Assembly (NCBI RefSeq): GCF_030384665.1
Contig: NC_083680.1
Location: forward strand, 26,001 to 90,000
Direction of reading: 5' to 3'
From: Lodderomyces elongisporus
Lineage: Eukaryota; Ascomycota; Pichiomycetes; Serinales; Debaryomycetaceae
DNA: 64,000 nucleotides
Each line of letters begins with the position of its first letter. Positions within the stretch are counted from its first letter, which is position 1. The position numbers and the translations under genes are program-made. Under the pieces are notes generated by a model, which was not told the DNA's origin, did no database searches, and saw only the letters and a list, made by a program, of their open reading frames with translations. This document shows positions 9,440 to 19,957 of the stretch, piece by piece.

Positions 9440-10987
9440 ATGAATCCAAATCCCCACCCGAATCCAAACTCAAACCCAAATTCAAATCGAATCCAGAGAC
9501 ATCTCCCGCCTCCTCAGCCGCGAAGGCCAAATCGACCACCAGTGCAACATACACGGCAAAACCAGACGCGGGCGCACCAACCAATAGATTTCACAGAGAA
9601 TGAGCGAATCACAATCCAGACAAAACTAAACAAGGCTTTGGGTCCTGAATATGTCAGTTCGCGACCAGGGGGCCATGGGGCAGTTCAATATATTGAAGGT
9701 TGGAAAGCACTTAACTTGGCCAATGAAATCTTTGGTTTTAATGGTTGGAATTCCGAGTTGGTCTCATGTGAGATTGACTTTTTCGACACTCATGGCAATA
9801 CGGGTAAATGTTCCTTGGGTCTTTCCATTGTTGTTCGTATTACTCTTAAAGATGGAACATACCATGAGGATATCGGTTACGGATTCATTGAAAATGCCAG
9901 AAACAAAGCCACTGCGTTTGAAAAGTGTAAAAAAGAGGCATTTACAGATGGGATTAAGCGGTGCTTGAGATGTTTTGGAAACGTATTGGGAAATTGTTTA
10001 TATGACAAAACAATAGTTAAGCAAATGGAGAAGGTAAAGAAACCACCTGTTGAGTATCAAGAAGAAGATTTCCATCGAGATAGATTATTAGTGGAGAGAG
10101 AACGAAAGAAGGAGTTGATTGAAAGACGTGAAGCGGAAGCAGAAGCAGAAGCAGAAGCAGAAGCAAACGCAAGGGCAAATGCAAAAACAAACGCAGAGAC
10201 AAACACGAATGCAAATAGTGAGTCATGGCACTTGAATGCAAATCCAAATCCAAATATACTCATAAATCCTCATCAGGCGTTTGTCACGCCGCGACTGCCT
10301 TCAAAAGTAGTTGATCTTCCGAGAAAGAAAGATACTGATGACGTGGACGACGAATCATTTTTGTTTAGCGATGACCTTGGTGATGAGTCTCAAACATCTC
10401 AGCAGACGCTTAAAATGAAAGACTATGAGCAACTAGAAGCGGAAACGATGGCAAAGCGAAAAGGTCGAGAAGATGATGCTAATCGAAGTGGAAACAACAA
10501 CAAGAATTACAGCAGTGATAACAACAACAACAATAATAGTAATAGCGAGTATCTTGCCCATGCTCCTGCTCAAGCTCAAGCTCAAACTCAGATTCAGACT
10601 CATGCTCAGGCTCCTGCTCCTGTTAGCGGTCCATCGCCTTCACCTGCATCGGCATCTATCCCCTCACCAATGGTTGCATTTGTTAACGCTAAAAGTGCAA
10701 CTTTGATTCAACAAAATCCGGAACCATCTAGTCAAGAAATCAAAAGATTCGACCCCAACTTTGTATCTCCAAACATACGTAGAACTGTTGATCCTACGAA
10801 ATCAGTTCCTATAAAAAGACCCGACAAGGCACCGACGCCTCCGATCAATACAAACCATTTACAAAATAGAGTACATAAGCCTAGTACGAACCCGCTTAAT
10901 GCAAACTTTGGGAAGCGTATTGGTCTTCCTCCGCTGAAAATGAACAAACGAATACATTTGGACCCATTGGGAAATCGGCCATCATAA
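9440..10987 (+). CDS. RAD52: Recombination mediator Rad52
   Basis: This 515-residue protein has the conserved Rad52 DNA-binding and annealing domain at residues ~55-215. The segments IQTKLNKALGPEYVSSRPG, YIEGWKALNLANEIFGFNGW, DIGYGFIENARNKATAFEK and LGNCLYD are diagnostic. Rad52 anneals single strands, loads Rad51 onto RPA-coated DNA and drives double-strand-break repair in the nucleus. The frame opens one GTG codon upstream of the ATG at 9440, which is taken as the start. The N-terminus carries an unusual Asn-Pro repeat of about 15 residues. The C-terminal half is divergent and low in complexity: an Ala-Glu repeat from a GAAGCA array near 10135, Asn runs, and a Gln-Ala repeat near 10560. A VDP-containing stretch and basic end resemble the Rad51-binding tail. 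Confidence 0.95.
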   Translation: MNPNPHPNPNSNPNSNRIQRHLPPPQPRRPNRPPVQHTRQNQTRAHQPIDFTENERITIQTKLNKALGPEYVSSRPGGHGAVQYIEGWKALNLANEIFGFNGWNSELVSCEIDFFDTHGNTGKCSLGLSIVVRITLKDGTYHEDIGYGFIENARNKATAFEKCKKEAFTDGIKRCLRCFGNVLGNCLYDKTIVKQMEKVKKPPVEYQEEDFHRDRLLVERERKKELIERREAEAEAEAEAEANARANAKTNAETNTNANSESWHLNANPNPNILINPHQAFVTPRLPSKVVDLPRKKDTDDVDDESFLFSDDLGDESQTSQQTLKMKDYEQLEAETMAKRKGREDDANRSGNNNKNYSSDNNNNNNSNSEYLAHAPAQAQAQTQIQTHAQAPAPVSGPSPSPASASIPSPMVAFVNAKSATLIQQNPEPSSQEIKRFDPNFVSPNIRRTVDPTKSVPIKRPDKAPTPPINTNHLQNRVHKPSTNPLNANFGKRIGLPPLKMNKRIHLDPLGNRPS

Positions 10988-11586
10988 ATACTATTAGAAA
11001 TTGCTAGAACATACTCGATAAATATTAAACAACAAAAAAAAGAACAAAGAGAATACTAGAAACTATTAGATATGGTAGAAAATTGTTATAGCTAGAAATG
11101 ATAAGAAAATAAATATATAGCATCATTGATATTTTTTTGGTTTTGAACTGTAAAGGAAATACTTAAATCTTGCTATCTTATTCTTTCTTTCCTCTCCCAC
11201 GCAGTCTTTAGATTAACTTTAATTGTACATGCAGATTTGTGCACAACGAGAAAAAGGAAAGATCGTCAAAAGAAATAGAAATTTTAAAGATACGCGCTAA
11301 TCTAAGGGGTACCAAAGAGGCACCGCCACTCTTTTTTTTTTTTTTCCTCATAAATAAGTCACATTGGAATCTTTTTCACATATTTTACACAACCATCCGT
11401 TGGCAGTGATTTCTCCTGTATCGTTATCATTTTTTTTAATTTATTAGCTTTAAAGCTTTTCACTTGGACCCTTTCTTCCATCCTCATCAATTTATATAAA
11501 CCTACCAAATCTACCAAATCTACCAAATCTACCAAACCTACGTCCCCGCCCCCTACTATCCTTGCACGTGCTTTACACCTTTCAAC
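10988..11586. promoter_or_regulatory. UBA3 upstream region with 9-bp tandem repeat
   Basis: No gene was found. After the RAD52 3' flank the sequence carries a T14 run near 11332-11345. Four tandem copies of CTACCAAAT/C lie at 11502-11537, about 50 bp before the UBA3 ATG, so they are likely in the 5' leader or core promoter. The palindrome GCACGTGC lies near 11564-11571 (CACGTG core), a possible Cbf1-type site. Confidence 0.5.
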
Positions 11587-12576
11587 ATGCGAGATTATTC
11601 ATCCATTGAGCCACTTCTCACTCGCAAAGGGCCTTTCAATGAATTTCCTGACCTGTACAATGCACCAGATGCTTTTGACTCGCTTAAAACGAGCCGGGTA
11701 TTGGTAATCGGCGCAGGTGGGTTAGGATGTGAGATTCTCAAGAATTTGGCTATGACCGGGTTCAGGCATATTCATGTTATAGATATGGACACCATAGACT
11801 TGAGTAATTTAAACCGACAGTTTTTGTTTCGTCATCATGATATAGGACAAAGCAAAGCTGAAGTTGCGGCAAAATTTATTCTGGAACGAATAAATGACCC
11901 TGATTTGGAGATTGTAGCGCATTACAAGAAGATTCAGGATATGGACCTTGACTTCTATTCTAGTTTCCAGTTGATTGTGAGTGGGTTGGACTCTGTTGAG
12001 GCCCGGAGATGGATCAATTCAACATTATTTCAAATTTTGCATGACTACGACTTGTATATTCCATTGATTGATGGAGGCACTGAAGGGTTTCGGGGCCAGA
12101 GCAGAGTGATTATCCCTGGTGTAACATCATGTTTTGAATGCAGCTTGGATTTGCTTAGTCCCAAAACCACTTATCCTGTGTGTACAATTGCAAACACGCC
12201 ACGACTACCTGAACATTGTATCGAATGGGCAAATCAAATGGAATGGCCCAAAACGTTCCCTGGAAAGAAATTTGATGCAGATGATCCCGAACAAGTTGAA
12301 TGGATGTTTCAAGTGGCCAAAAAGAGGGCTGATGAATTCAAGATAGATGGAGTAACCAAGAGTTTGACTTTGGGTGTTGTTAAGAATATTATACCTGCTA
12401 TTGCCTCGACAAATGCAATCATTGCAGCCAGCTGTTGCAATGAGGCATTCAAGTATGTTACTTCGCTGAACCCAATGTTGAACAATTATATGATGTACTC
12501 GGGAGATGACTCAATTTTTACATACACTTATGCTTATACGAAAAAGGATAATTGCCCTGTCTGTGGCAATGCTTAG
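11587..12576 (+). CDS. UBA3: NEDD8/Rub1-activating enzyme E1 catalytic subunit Uba3
   Basis: This 329-residue ThiF/E1-fold enzyme is the catalytic half of the Ula1-Uba3 heterodimer. It adenylates Rub1/NEDD8 and holds it as a thioester before transfer to Ubc12, leading to cullin modification. The nucleotide-binding loop GAGGLGCEILKNLAMTGF lies near residues 42-60, and the adenylation motif DTIDLSNLNRQFLF near 68-82. The catalytic cysteine is C199 in PVCTIANTPR. Zinc-type cysteine pairs are seen in CFEC (~180) and CPVC at the extreme C-terminus. The protein lacks the C-terminal ubiquitin-fold domain of animal UBA3, as does the ~300-residue S. cerevisiae protein. It converges on the hydrolase gene with 213 bp between. 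Confidence 0.95.
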   Translation: MRDYSSIEPLLTRKGPFNEFPDLYNAPDAFDSLKTSRVLVIGAGGLGCEILKNLAMTGFRHIHVIDMDTIDLSNLNRQFLFRHHDIGQSKAEVAAKFILERINDPDLEIVAHYKKIQDMDLDFYSSFQLIVSGLDSVEARRWINSTLFQILHDYDLYIPLIDGGTEGFRGQSRVIIPGVTSCFECSLDLLSPKTTYPVCTIANTPRLPEHCIEWANQMEWPKTFPGKKFDADDPEQVEWMFQVAKKRADEFKIDGVTKSLTLGVVKNIIPAIASTNAIIAASCCNEAFKYVTSLNPMLNNYMMYSGDDSIFTYTYAYTKKDNCPVCGNA

Positions 12577-12789
12577 CAAAGTGATAGCAAAAGAATAGAA
12601 TAGAAAAAGAACAGAAAACAGAATCGATTAAGAAGGTTTATAGAAGGTAATTACGTCTAGTGATTGCTGTTGATCACAAGTTCTCAAAGCTAGTGAAGTA
12701 AAAAAGAAAAAAAATTTAATTCAAATTTATTGCAAAATTTATCTGAATATGTGTACAAGTTTTAGTATATATATAGAGTTACTCCCCAT

Positions 12790-14103
12790 TTAATCTAACT
12801 TATTCATCTCTTCAAGTAGCGCCTGGTTGAACCCATCGATAGTATCGAGGTATATGTGATGGCCACTGTTCTTGAAGATCTTGACATTGCTCTTGTTATC
12901 TTTATGATAATTGTTTACAATTCTTGAACACAATTCTCCTCCTTTCTTGTCCATCCAATCTTCTTCGCCATACCACCATGATAGATTGCATTGCAACTTG
13001 TGGACGCCCTGAGCAATCAACGGATGCCGAGCATCGGCACCAGGTGCAAGCAAATAGTTTAGCATATATTCTCCACTTCCTCTTGCTTGGAAAATCCCAT
13101 ACGAGTACTTGTGTAATAAATCGGCTTCTCTTGGGTGTAGTTTGGCAAACCTTCTTGAGGACCATCCGCTCACCAACTTTGAGCCCAAAGGTCCACTCTT
13201 ACGGACCAATGTAAATGGTGAGATATTTTGCTCCCACAATCTCTTGAAATAATCTGGTACAAACACCTTTTTGCGATGTTTGATTATGGCGCCAGGCGAA
13301 CACATGACTAGTTTTTTGCAGAAAGATGGGTCACGTTGGATACCGTACATGGCCATTAGGTAAGCACCCATTGAATGTGCCATTATCAACAAGTTTTCCT
13401 TTTTGATTTGTTTTTGATCAAACCATGCCTGGTACGAGTCGTGAAACCAAGCTTGCACTTTTTCCAAATTGTCTGGATGGAAATGAGGTCGTGAACTGCA
13501 CCCATAGCCAAAGAGATCGATTGCGTGGATACACCAGTTTTTCTTTGTTGCAATAGCTTCAAAGTTTTTCAAATAAAAACCAAGACCTGCACCGTACCCG
13601 TGGATCATAACCAAGTGTTTCATATTCGGCAGATCCACTTCGGTTTTACCGCTGGGGTAGATAACAAATTCATTAATGTAATTGCCATTGTCATCGATTG
13701 GTACTTTTAGTACTTGAGATGAGCGACCCATATTGTCTGGGTTTGGATAAAACGGTAGTGTCGATAACAAGTCATGCTGAAACTTGAGCAGGTCGTGGCG
13801 TACTTTGTAATCTTCAAGTGATTCCTTTATACTAAGTGGGAAACTGTTGCTAAAGAGTTTGGAGAGTGGGACCGAGGTAGGGTGAGTTGGTCTTCGGTAT
13901 AATGATTGCGGAGTAGCTGCACTAGCATTGGTAGCTGCTGCAATTGGGTCAACTTGCAGAGTATCAACAAGACCAGGTGCTTTGTTATCCTTAGCTTGTC
14001 TTTTTAAAGGTCGTTGTCTTGTATTAAAATTTTGCCAGTTGTTTAATGAGAATGTGGAATCAGCAAGCACGGCTGAAGTACTTAAAACTCGCTTTTGCAA
14101 CAT
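12790..14103 (-). CDS. Alpha/beta hydrolase of the Cld1/Ict1/Ecm18 family
   Basis: This 437-residue protein is an ABHD4/5-type alpha/beta hydrolase. Yeast relatives are Cld1 (mitochondrial cardiolipin-specific phospholipase), Ict1 (lysophosphatidate acyltransferase) and Ecm18. The oxyanion region appears as MIHGYGAGLGFY, the nucleophile motif as AHSMG with Ser244, and the acyltransferase-type HX4D motif as H415-HIYL-D420. The N-terminus from the ATG at 14103 (MLQKRVLSTSAVLADSTFSL) looks like a mitochondrial targeting sequence, favouring a Cld1-like role in cardiolipin remodelling. An in-frame TTG nine codons upstream is ignored. Which family member this represents cannot be settled by eye. 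The gene is divergent from the distant ferroxidase gene. Confidence 0.85.
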   Translation of the reverse strand: MLQKRVLSTSAVLADSTFSLNNWQNFNTRQRPLKRQAKDNKAPGLVDTLQVDPIAAATNASAATPQSLYRRPTHPTSVPLSKLFSNSFPLSIKESLEDYKVRHDLLKFQHDLLSTLPFYPNPDNMGRSSQVLKVPIDDNGNYINEFVIYPSGKTEVDLPNMKHLVMIHGYGAGLGFYLKNFEAIATKKNWCIHAIDLFGYGCSSRPHFHPDNLEKVQAWFHDSYQAWFDQKQIKKENLLIMAHSMGAYLMAMYGIQRDPSFCKKLVMCSPGAIIKHRKKVFVPDYFKRLWEQNISPFTLVRKSGPLGSKLVSGWSSRRFAKLHPREADLLHKYSYGIFQARGSGEYMLNYLLAPGADARHPLIAQGVHKLQCNLSWWYGEEDWMDKKGGELCSRIVNNYHKDNKSNVKIFKNSGHHIYLDTIDGFNQALLEEMNKLD

Positions 14104-15355
14104 TTCTTGAACCTTGATTTGCCACACCAAAAAAAAGACTAACTTGCTAAATGTGAAATAAAAAAAAAGGAAAATGTAGGAACAGACTGATGATGAAGTT
14201 GATGATGGTGATGTTGAAGATGATGAAAAATGTGATTAACGAGTATAGAGCTGTAAATGCTATTTGAAATACCAATCAGATTGCTAATCAAACAGCTCAC
14301 AGCCACTAGGAGATGTAAAACATCAAAAACAAGAACAAGAACAATAATAAAAAGAAAAGAAAAGAAAAGAAGAAGAAATAAAAAATTGGCGTTCTTTCTT
14401 TCCTATTTTTATTTTGGTATTTTGGTCTTGGAGATGTCTCTATTAGAATGACGAGTTGGTTGAGTTGGTTTTGTTGGTTTTGCAGGGAAGGGTAAAGGTC
14501 AGGTATAGGATATTGTATATAATGGTGACCAGTTATTTACCACTTTGGGATTTGGAACGAATGTTGGGGTGGCGCTGTCTTTCTTTGAGATGTGGTTCTA
14601 TAAACCCCTCGTGGATTTAGAATAATGTGTTGTTGTTTGACAACGGAATTCAGTTTTACAACTGCTGCTACTACTAGTACTACATCTTTGGGTTTTTGCA
14701 GTTTCTTTTTTTCTTTTGTTTCTTTTGCTCTTTCTCTTTCTCTCTTTCTTTCTCGACCTCAAGTTTTTTCTTTGGGAAGCAGTTTCAGTTTTTGTGACAT
14801 GTTTGACATGTCATCCATTTTTTGTTGTGTTTATTTTTATTTTATTTTTTTTGGAGGGAGGAAAGAGAAGGAAGAGGTCAATTTTTTGCAGCACGTATTG
14901 TCTCAAGATTCAATATAATTTTTGTTGAGCAGTAGTTATAATGATATGTTGACTACCACGAAAAGTTGACAACAAATTTTAAATATACTGCAACAATAGT
15001 TTCAACTTAAAGTGGGCTATAGTTAGCCACTGTTTTCAAGATAACCATATTTGGTATTTCAAATTCACTGCCTCCAAGTTTTTGCAATGCAAATTTAAAG
15101 TATGACTAGTTTTGATGCAAAAATGTTGAGAAATGTGAAGTAAGTACTAATCTTCCTCTTCACCTTTTCTTTTCTTTTTTTCTCATTATTTCAATAAAAA
15201 AAAAGGTTCGTGCTTCTGCAGAGATTTCAACAAAAAGAAGTAAAACAAGAAGATATTTCTCTTGATGTAAACTTGTCTTTATAATCTACATTTGATATTT
15301 CAATATACTTACTGTTCAACCCTAACAATTAGTATGAATATATTATTGTAAGTAC

Positions 15356-15365
15356 ATCACGTGAT
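15356..15365. promoter_or_regulatory. Palindromic ATCACGTGAT (Cbf1/E-box type) site
   Basis: A perfect 10-bp palindrome with a CACGTG core matches the known yeast Cbf1 preference (RTCACRTG). It sits 1.25 kb upstream of the hydrolase start and 4.6 kb upstream of the ferroxidase start. A match of this length is suggestive only. Confidence 0.4.
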
Positions 15366-16193
15366 CATCACTAACATCATTTGTTTTAAAAGCAAAGAGT
15401 TCTTCTCGTTTATTATTCAAATCTAAGTTTTTATTATTAAATAGAAAAGCCTCATTATATGTGGCGTTGATGAGTTTTTATTTAAATTTGAGTGCACCTT
15501 TTTTTTGTTTTGTTTTGTTTTTTGGTTCTACTTTCCTTAGATTGCAAGTTCTAATACATAATTTGATTGTGCATAAAGTGCCAAGAGGATAGGGAGGAAG
15601 AGGTCCCACAACCTGTCAAAAGTAAATAAATCAGATAAAAAAGTGATGAAATAATAAACAAGATAATAAAATGAAGGTGATGCTAGCAATTGGTTATTAT
15701 CTGTTTCTTTTTTTTTTTGGCTGATTAATTTATTTTAGGTCCGAGTGTTTAGTGTAGTTCCTCCATCCTAATTTGTTGATGTCAACTGAGTACAGTAGAA
15801 TATGAAAGTGGAAAGAGGAAAGACAAATAAATGACAAGACCGAGTTTAAGGAATACATCTTTTGTGTACTATATTTCAATCTCTTCTCCAACACTGGCCC
15901 TTTCTCTTTCTCTTTCTCTTTCTCTTTGACTTTGTCATCTTTCTCTTCCACTCTCTCCTTATTCTTTTCCTATTCTGTTTTTTTCTTTTTGCAAATTGGT
16001 GCTGGTGATGAAATATTATACCGAAATCGAGATATGATGCATTCTAAAAAGTTTATTATTGGAGGAACCAATTTATTAAAAAAACAAAGATTGTGTTTCA
16101 ATTCAAGTCTTGGCATTCAACTACATGTATTGTAATTTTCCAAAGTAGCCAACAAGTATTTTTTTTAGGGCAAAAACTAAAAAAACTAAAGAG

Positions 16194-16381
16194 GAACAGA
16201 AACAGAAACAGAAATAGAAACAGAAATAGAAACAGAAACAGAAACAGAAACAGAAACAGAAACAGAAACAGAAACAGAAACAGAAACAGAAACAGAAATA
16301 GAAACAGAAATAGAAACAGAAACAGAAACAGAAACAGAAACAGAAACAGAAACAGAAACAGAAACAGAAACAGAAACAGAA
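16194..16381. repeat. Hexanucleotide (AACAGA)n array, ~31 units
   Basis: The array is almost pure for about 188 bp. Four units carry a C-to-T change, at 16215, 16227, 16299 and 16311. They form two pairs with identical 12-bp spacing, 84 bp (14 units) apart, so part of the array was probably duplicated as a block. One plus-strand frame reads as an Arg-Asn repeat, but it has no credible flanking protein and is not called a gene. Confidence 0.95.
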
Positions 16382-17256
16382 GCAAAAGTTTACACGGTTT
16401 TCCTGAGGGATTTAGCTCTCGAAATTAACATCAACAATAACCATATAAAGCGCAAGGCTGAAACCGCAACCCACTATAAAATTGACGACAACTTTGAGAA
16501 AAAAAAAGATCAACTGCAAATTAAAAAACACTTTCTTTCCTTTTGAAGGAAGAGTATATATTAGACTAGTTCAAACGTAGACTTACGAAATTAGCTGTGT
16601 AGGTATTTGAAATGTTGATTGATATGGGTTCTTTTTTTAAAATTATATCTCATTCTATTATATTATTCTTTTTGACAGGTTCGTAGATCTATCAGATAAA
16701 ATAAACCAATATATTTCAAGCCTCTCTCTTTGGTGACAATAGGAATTTCTTGTAGTTGTAGTGGGTTGTAGTGGGTAATTGTAGTAGTTACACGCACAAC
16801 AAAATATAAATAGTAACAGTAAATATGGTACTGCATACAAATATACCAGACAGAAAAAAAAAGTGTCTGTCTGAATTTAATTTATTATTATTTTATGTTT
16901 TTTAATTTAAATTAATCTTTTTTTTTTTCTTTCTAACACACAAACAGACAAACAGACAGACAGACACATGCCATGTGCGACGTTCGCAGTTTTCTCAGAT
17001 GTTTAATTGGCTACGCTAGTTTTATCCTCCCCTCCTTCTGCTCCTTCTGCTCCTCCTTTTTAAATTCTTTTCATTAATTTTGCATTTACGAACCAAAAAA
17101 AAAAAAAGAAAAGAGAAAAAAACAGAGAAAAGAGAAAGTCAAGAAAAAAAAGAGAGTGACAGGAGAAGATGTTCCCCTTCCATTTCTTTCTTTGTGTTTG
17201 GAAGAGTCCATCGTCAAAAATGAATTATTTTTTTCACAAAAACATCAAAAAAAGGA

Positions 17257-19010
17257 ATTGGACTAATAGTATTGGATAAGAGACTCAAACTAGTGAAGTG
17301 AATCATTGTCCAGTATTGAGCCTGTAGTGTACAAGCATGTGCTAATGCTACTTGACAGTACATTGTTGCACTTATTCTATAATGACCTCCTTACAATTGT
17401 AGTATGATTTATTGAACAATAACTTCCAAAAGAAAAATATAATACAACAAAAAGGGTGTATATCAAGAGCAGAATAATATCACTGGCTAAAGACAAATAA
17501 GAAGTCATACAACATGTAGATACAAACACACATACATATACAGACATATATACAGGCATTCTGATTTCTCTCCTTCTCTCTCTCCCTTTCTCCTTCACTC
17601 TCCTTACAATTTTCTTTCATTATATTTATTTGCATGTATCCTACTGCGATTGGCCAATATATATTTTAAAAGGCATTGATTTTCAACTCTTATACTCTGC
17701 ACCTCTTTGTTTCCTTCTGCTGCATGAAAAAGAAAAAGTTATTATCTTTCAGCTGCTTGCGAGGAACGGACTTGTAGATGGTGGCTGTCTTTTGTCTTTT
17801 GTCTTTCATTTATTTTTTAAGGGAGAAGCAGAGGTTATGACTTGTGTCTGAGTGTTATTGTTTCACGAACAATAGTAGCGCAATTGTAGTTGAAAAATAA
17901 AAGAATACTTGCTAATAAAATTTTTTAGTTTGTTAGGTATCAATATTGGTATCGATTAGTCTCTGATTGGTTCAATGGATATACAAAGTAATGCCTTTTC
18001 TCAATTGCTCTTAACCACGGTTGAAACTTTTTTTCTTTCCCACTCTTTTCATTTTACAAACCATGGCGGGGTCGGGAAGGGGTGTGTGTATGGAAAAAAA
18101 AATGAAAAATTACGGGTTAGTAATTGGGTATAGATTAAGATGGAGAAAGAGAGGAGGAAATAGAAATTCTTTCAACTTTACCAGAAGTTTTCCGCAAAGT
18201 AATCGAAGAACACAACCATATCTCGGTTTCCTTTTTCCTTTTTCCTTTTTCCTTTACCCTTTGAACTCTTAAACTCCATTTTATTGGAGGAAGAAGCCGC
18301 CTTATGTACACTAAAATTTAAAAAATGAAGGAAAATACAACAGAGTATGGCATCGGAAACGAAAAAAAAAAGGTGGAAAGATAAAGTAGTTGAATGTTGG
18401 TTATTGTTCTTCCTTGAAAGATGAAAGATATAAAAAAAAAATTACAAAAATTTAAAAAAAATTTCACAAGGGAAAAGTACAATAATAAAAAAATAAATTA
18501 ATATTTAAAGAACTAAAAAAAAATTCAGTGTCTGCAGACATTAAATTTAAAAAAAAATAGAGAGAGAGAGAAAGATAAATTATAAGATCAATCTGATAAT
18601 CAAATTGGGGTGGAAAAAAAAAAGACAAAAAATTTCAGTGTCCGAGAACGAATGAAATTTTATTGACTAACCAACGCGAATCTCATTGGCTGAAGGAACG
18701 AAAAAAAAAAATAAAGAAAGAGAGAAAGAGAAAGTAAGAACAAAAACATATTGTAAGAATGCTAAATGTTAATTTATGCAATGCCTCAAAGGCTAATGTG
18801 CCTTGTGTTACTATTGAAATTGAGTACTCCATCCTATTCTTCTCTATTTTTCTTCAAAATAAACCAGTTTTTTGTAACATACATACAAAGGGACAACAAA
18901 AGTAAAAAAAAAAAATTGGAGCTGACTCTGTTTATTATTCTCACACACAGTATATGCACGTAGGTGAAAAATCATGCAAGTGCTACCAGCTGCAAATTTT
19001 CTCTACCAAT
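17257..19010. promoter_or_regulatory. CCAAT-box cluster upstream of the first ferroxidase gene
   Basis: CCAAT or its complement ATTGG occurs at about 17257, 17966, 18685 and 19006, and as the 10-bp palindrome ATTGGCCAAT at 17649-17658. In Candida species the CCAAT-binding complex with Hap43 controls iron-responsive genes, and a Fet3-type gene lies downstream. The sites are 0.9-2.7 kb from the start codon and CCAAT is common by chance, so the regulatory role is an inference. Confidence 0.35.
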
Positions 19011-19957
19011 CCTTTGTCCAAAAAAAATTAAAAAAAACAAAAACAAAAATTACCTGATCTTTAGTCTCTTCTGTAACTTTCTTTTTTGCAAGCCGTACAT
19101 CAACAAACAGGTTTCCATCTACAACATTTTACCATCCAGCTAAGAGAAAATAGTTCAAAGAGCCAAGAAAAAAAATGAACATCAACTTCAAACAAACAAA
19201 CAAACAAACAAACTCCCGTACTTTGATTGAATAGATAGCTTCCAAACACTCTCACCTCCATCATACATTTTCATAATTTATATATATATTTATTTTAGTT
19301 GTTAGGCAGAAGCATACCCGCTAGTTCACTCACCATTTTCTATTCGGGAAAGCGCTTCACAATGCAAAGCACATCATTCCTAGGTCTCTAATAGTCACAG
19401 TTACTTAATTAACCATAGGAAATAAAATAATTAAACTATAACAATTTCAATCAAAATTGTATACAAATTGTACACAAATTGTATACATCACATTAAAGGA
19501 AGAATATGATGGAGAATAATATCAAACAAGCAAAAAAAATCAGGAGAAGAAAAGGGATTCTTGACGATGTGCTGTATATTTGTATATATATATATAAAGG
19601 ATTGATGAGATCCCATTTCTCATGAGCTAATTTTCCTTTTCTTCTTTTGGTTCTTTCTTTTCTTCTCTTTTTCTTTTTCTTTTTTGTTCTTTGGGTTCTC
19701 ATTTGATTACAATCATACATACATACATACATACTTCATATCAACCTTAGATTCAAGGATAATAGTAGTAGTAGTGCTAGTGGCGGTGAACGAGATATAC
19801 TTGTATTTGACACACTTTAGCCAAGAGAGATTGATACTACTAGATTCCCACAAAGGTTTTATTTTTTTCTTATTTTCCCAATAAAAAAAAAAAATACAAA
19901 GAAACAAGAACATTTTCAAAAAAAAATATAAATACTTCATAAAAAAGAAGAAAAAGG

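Larger units (their letters stand above)
14104..19957. other. 5.9-kb gene-free region between hydrolase and ferroxidase genes
   Basis: No open frame here has an ATG start and a natural protein composition. The frames present are AT-rich and hydrophobic, or come from repeats. The sequence is low in complexity, with many A and T runs, CTTT/TTTC tracts, a 188-bp hexanucleotide array and scattered CCAAT boxes. It lies upstream of both flanking genes, so at least part should be regulatory. A noncoding RNA, a retired gene or a small regional centromere cannot be excluded. No inverted repeat, LTR or tRNA was recognised by eye. Confidence 0.6.

Noticed and set aside
9337..9603. 88-codon plus-strand frame overlapping the RAD52 start
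   Set aside because: It lies in another frame over the Asn-Pro repeat region of RAD52, starts at a non-ATG codon and has no independent support.
16093..16428. 111-codon plus-strand frame with a long Arg-Asn repeat, and a Leu-Phe frame on the opposite strand
   Set aside because: Both are products of the hexanucleotide array staying open in all frames. There is no protein-like flanking sequence.
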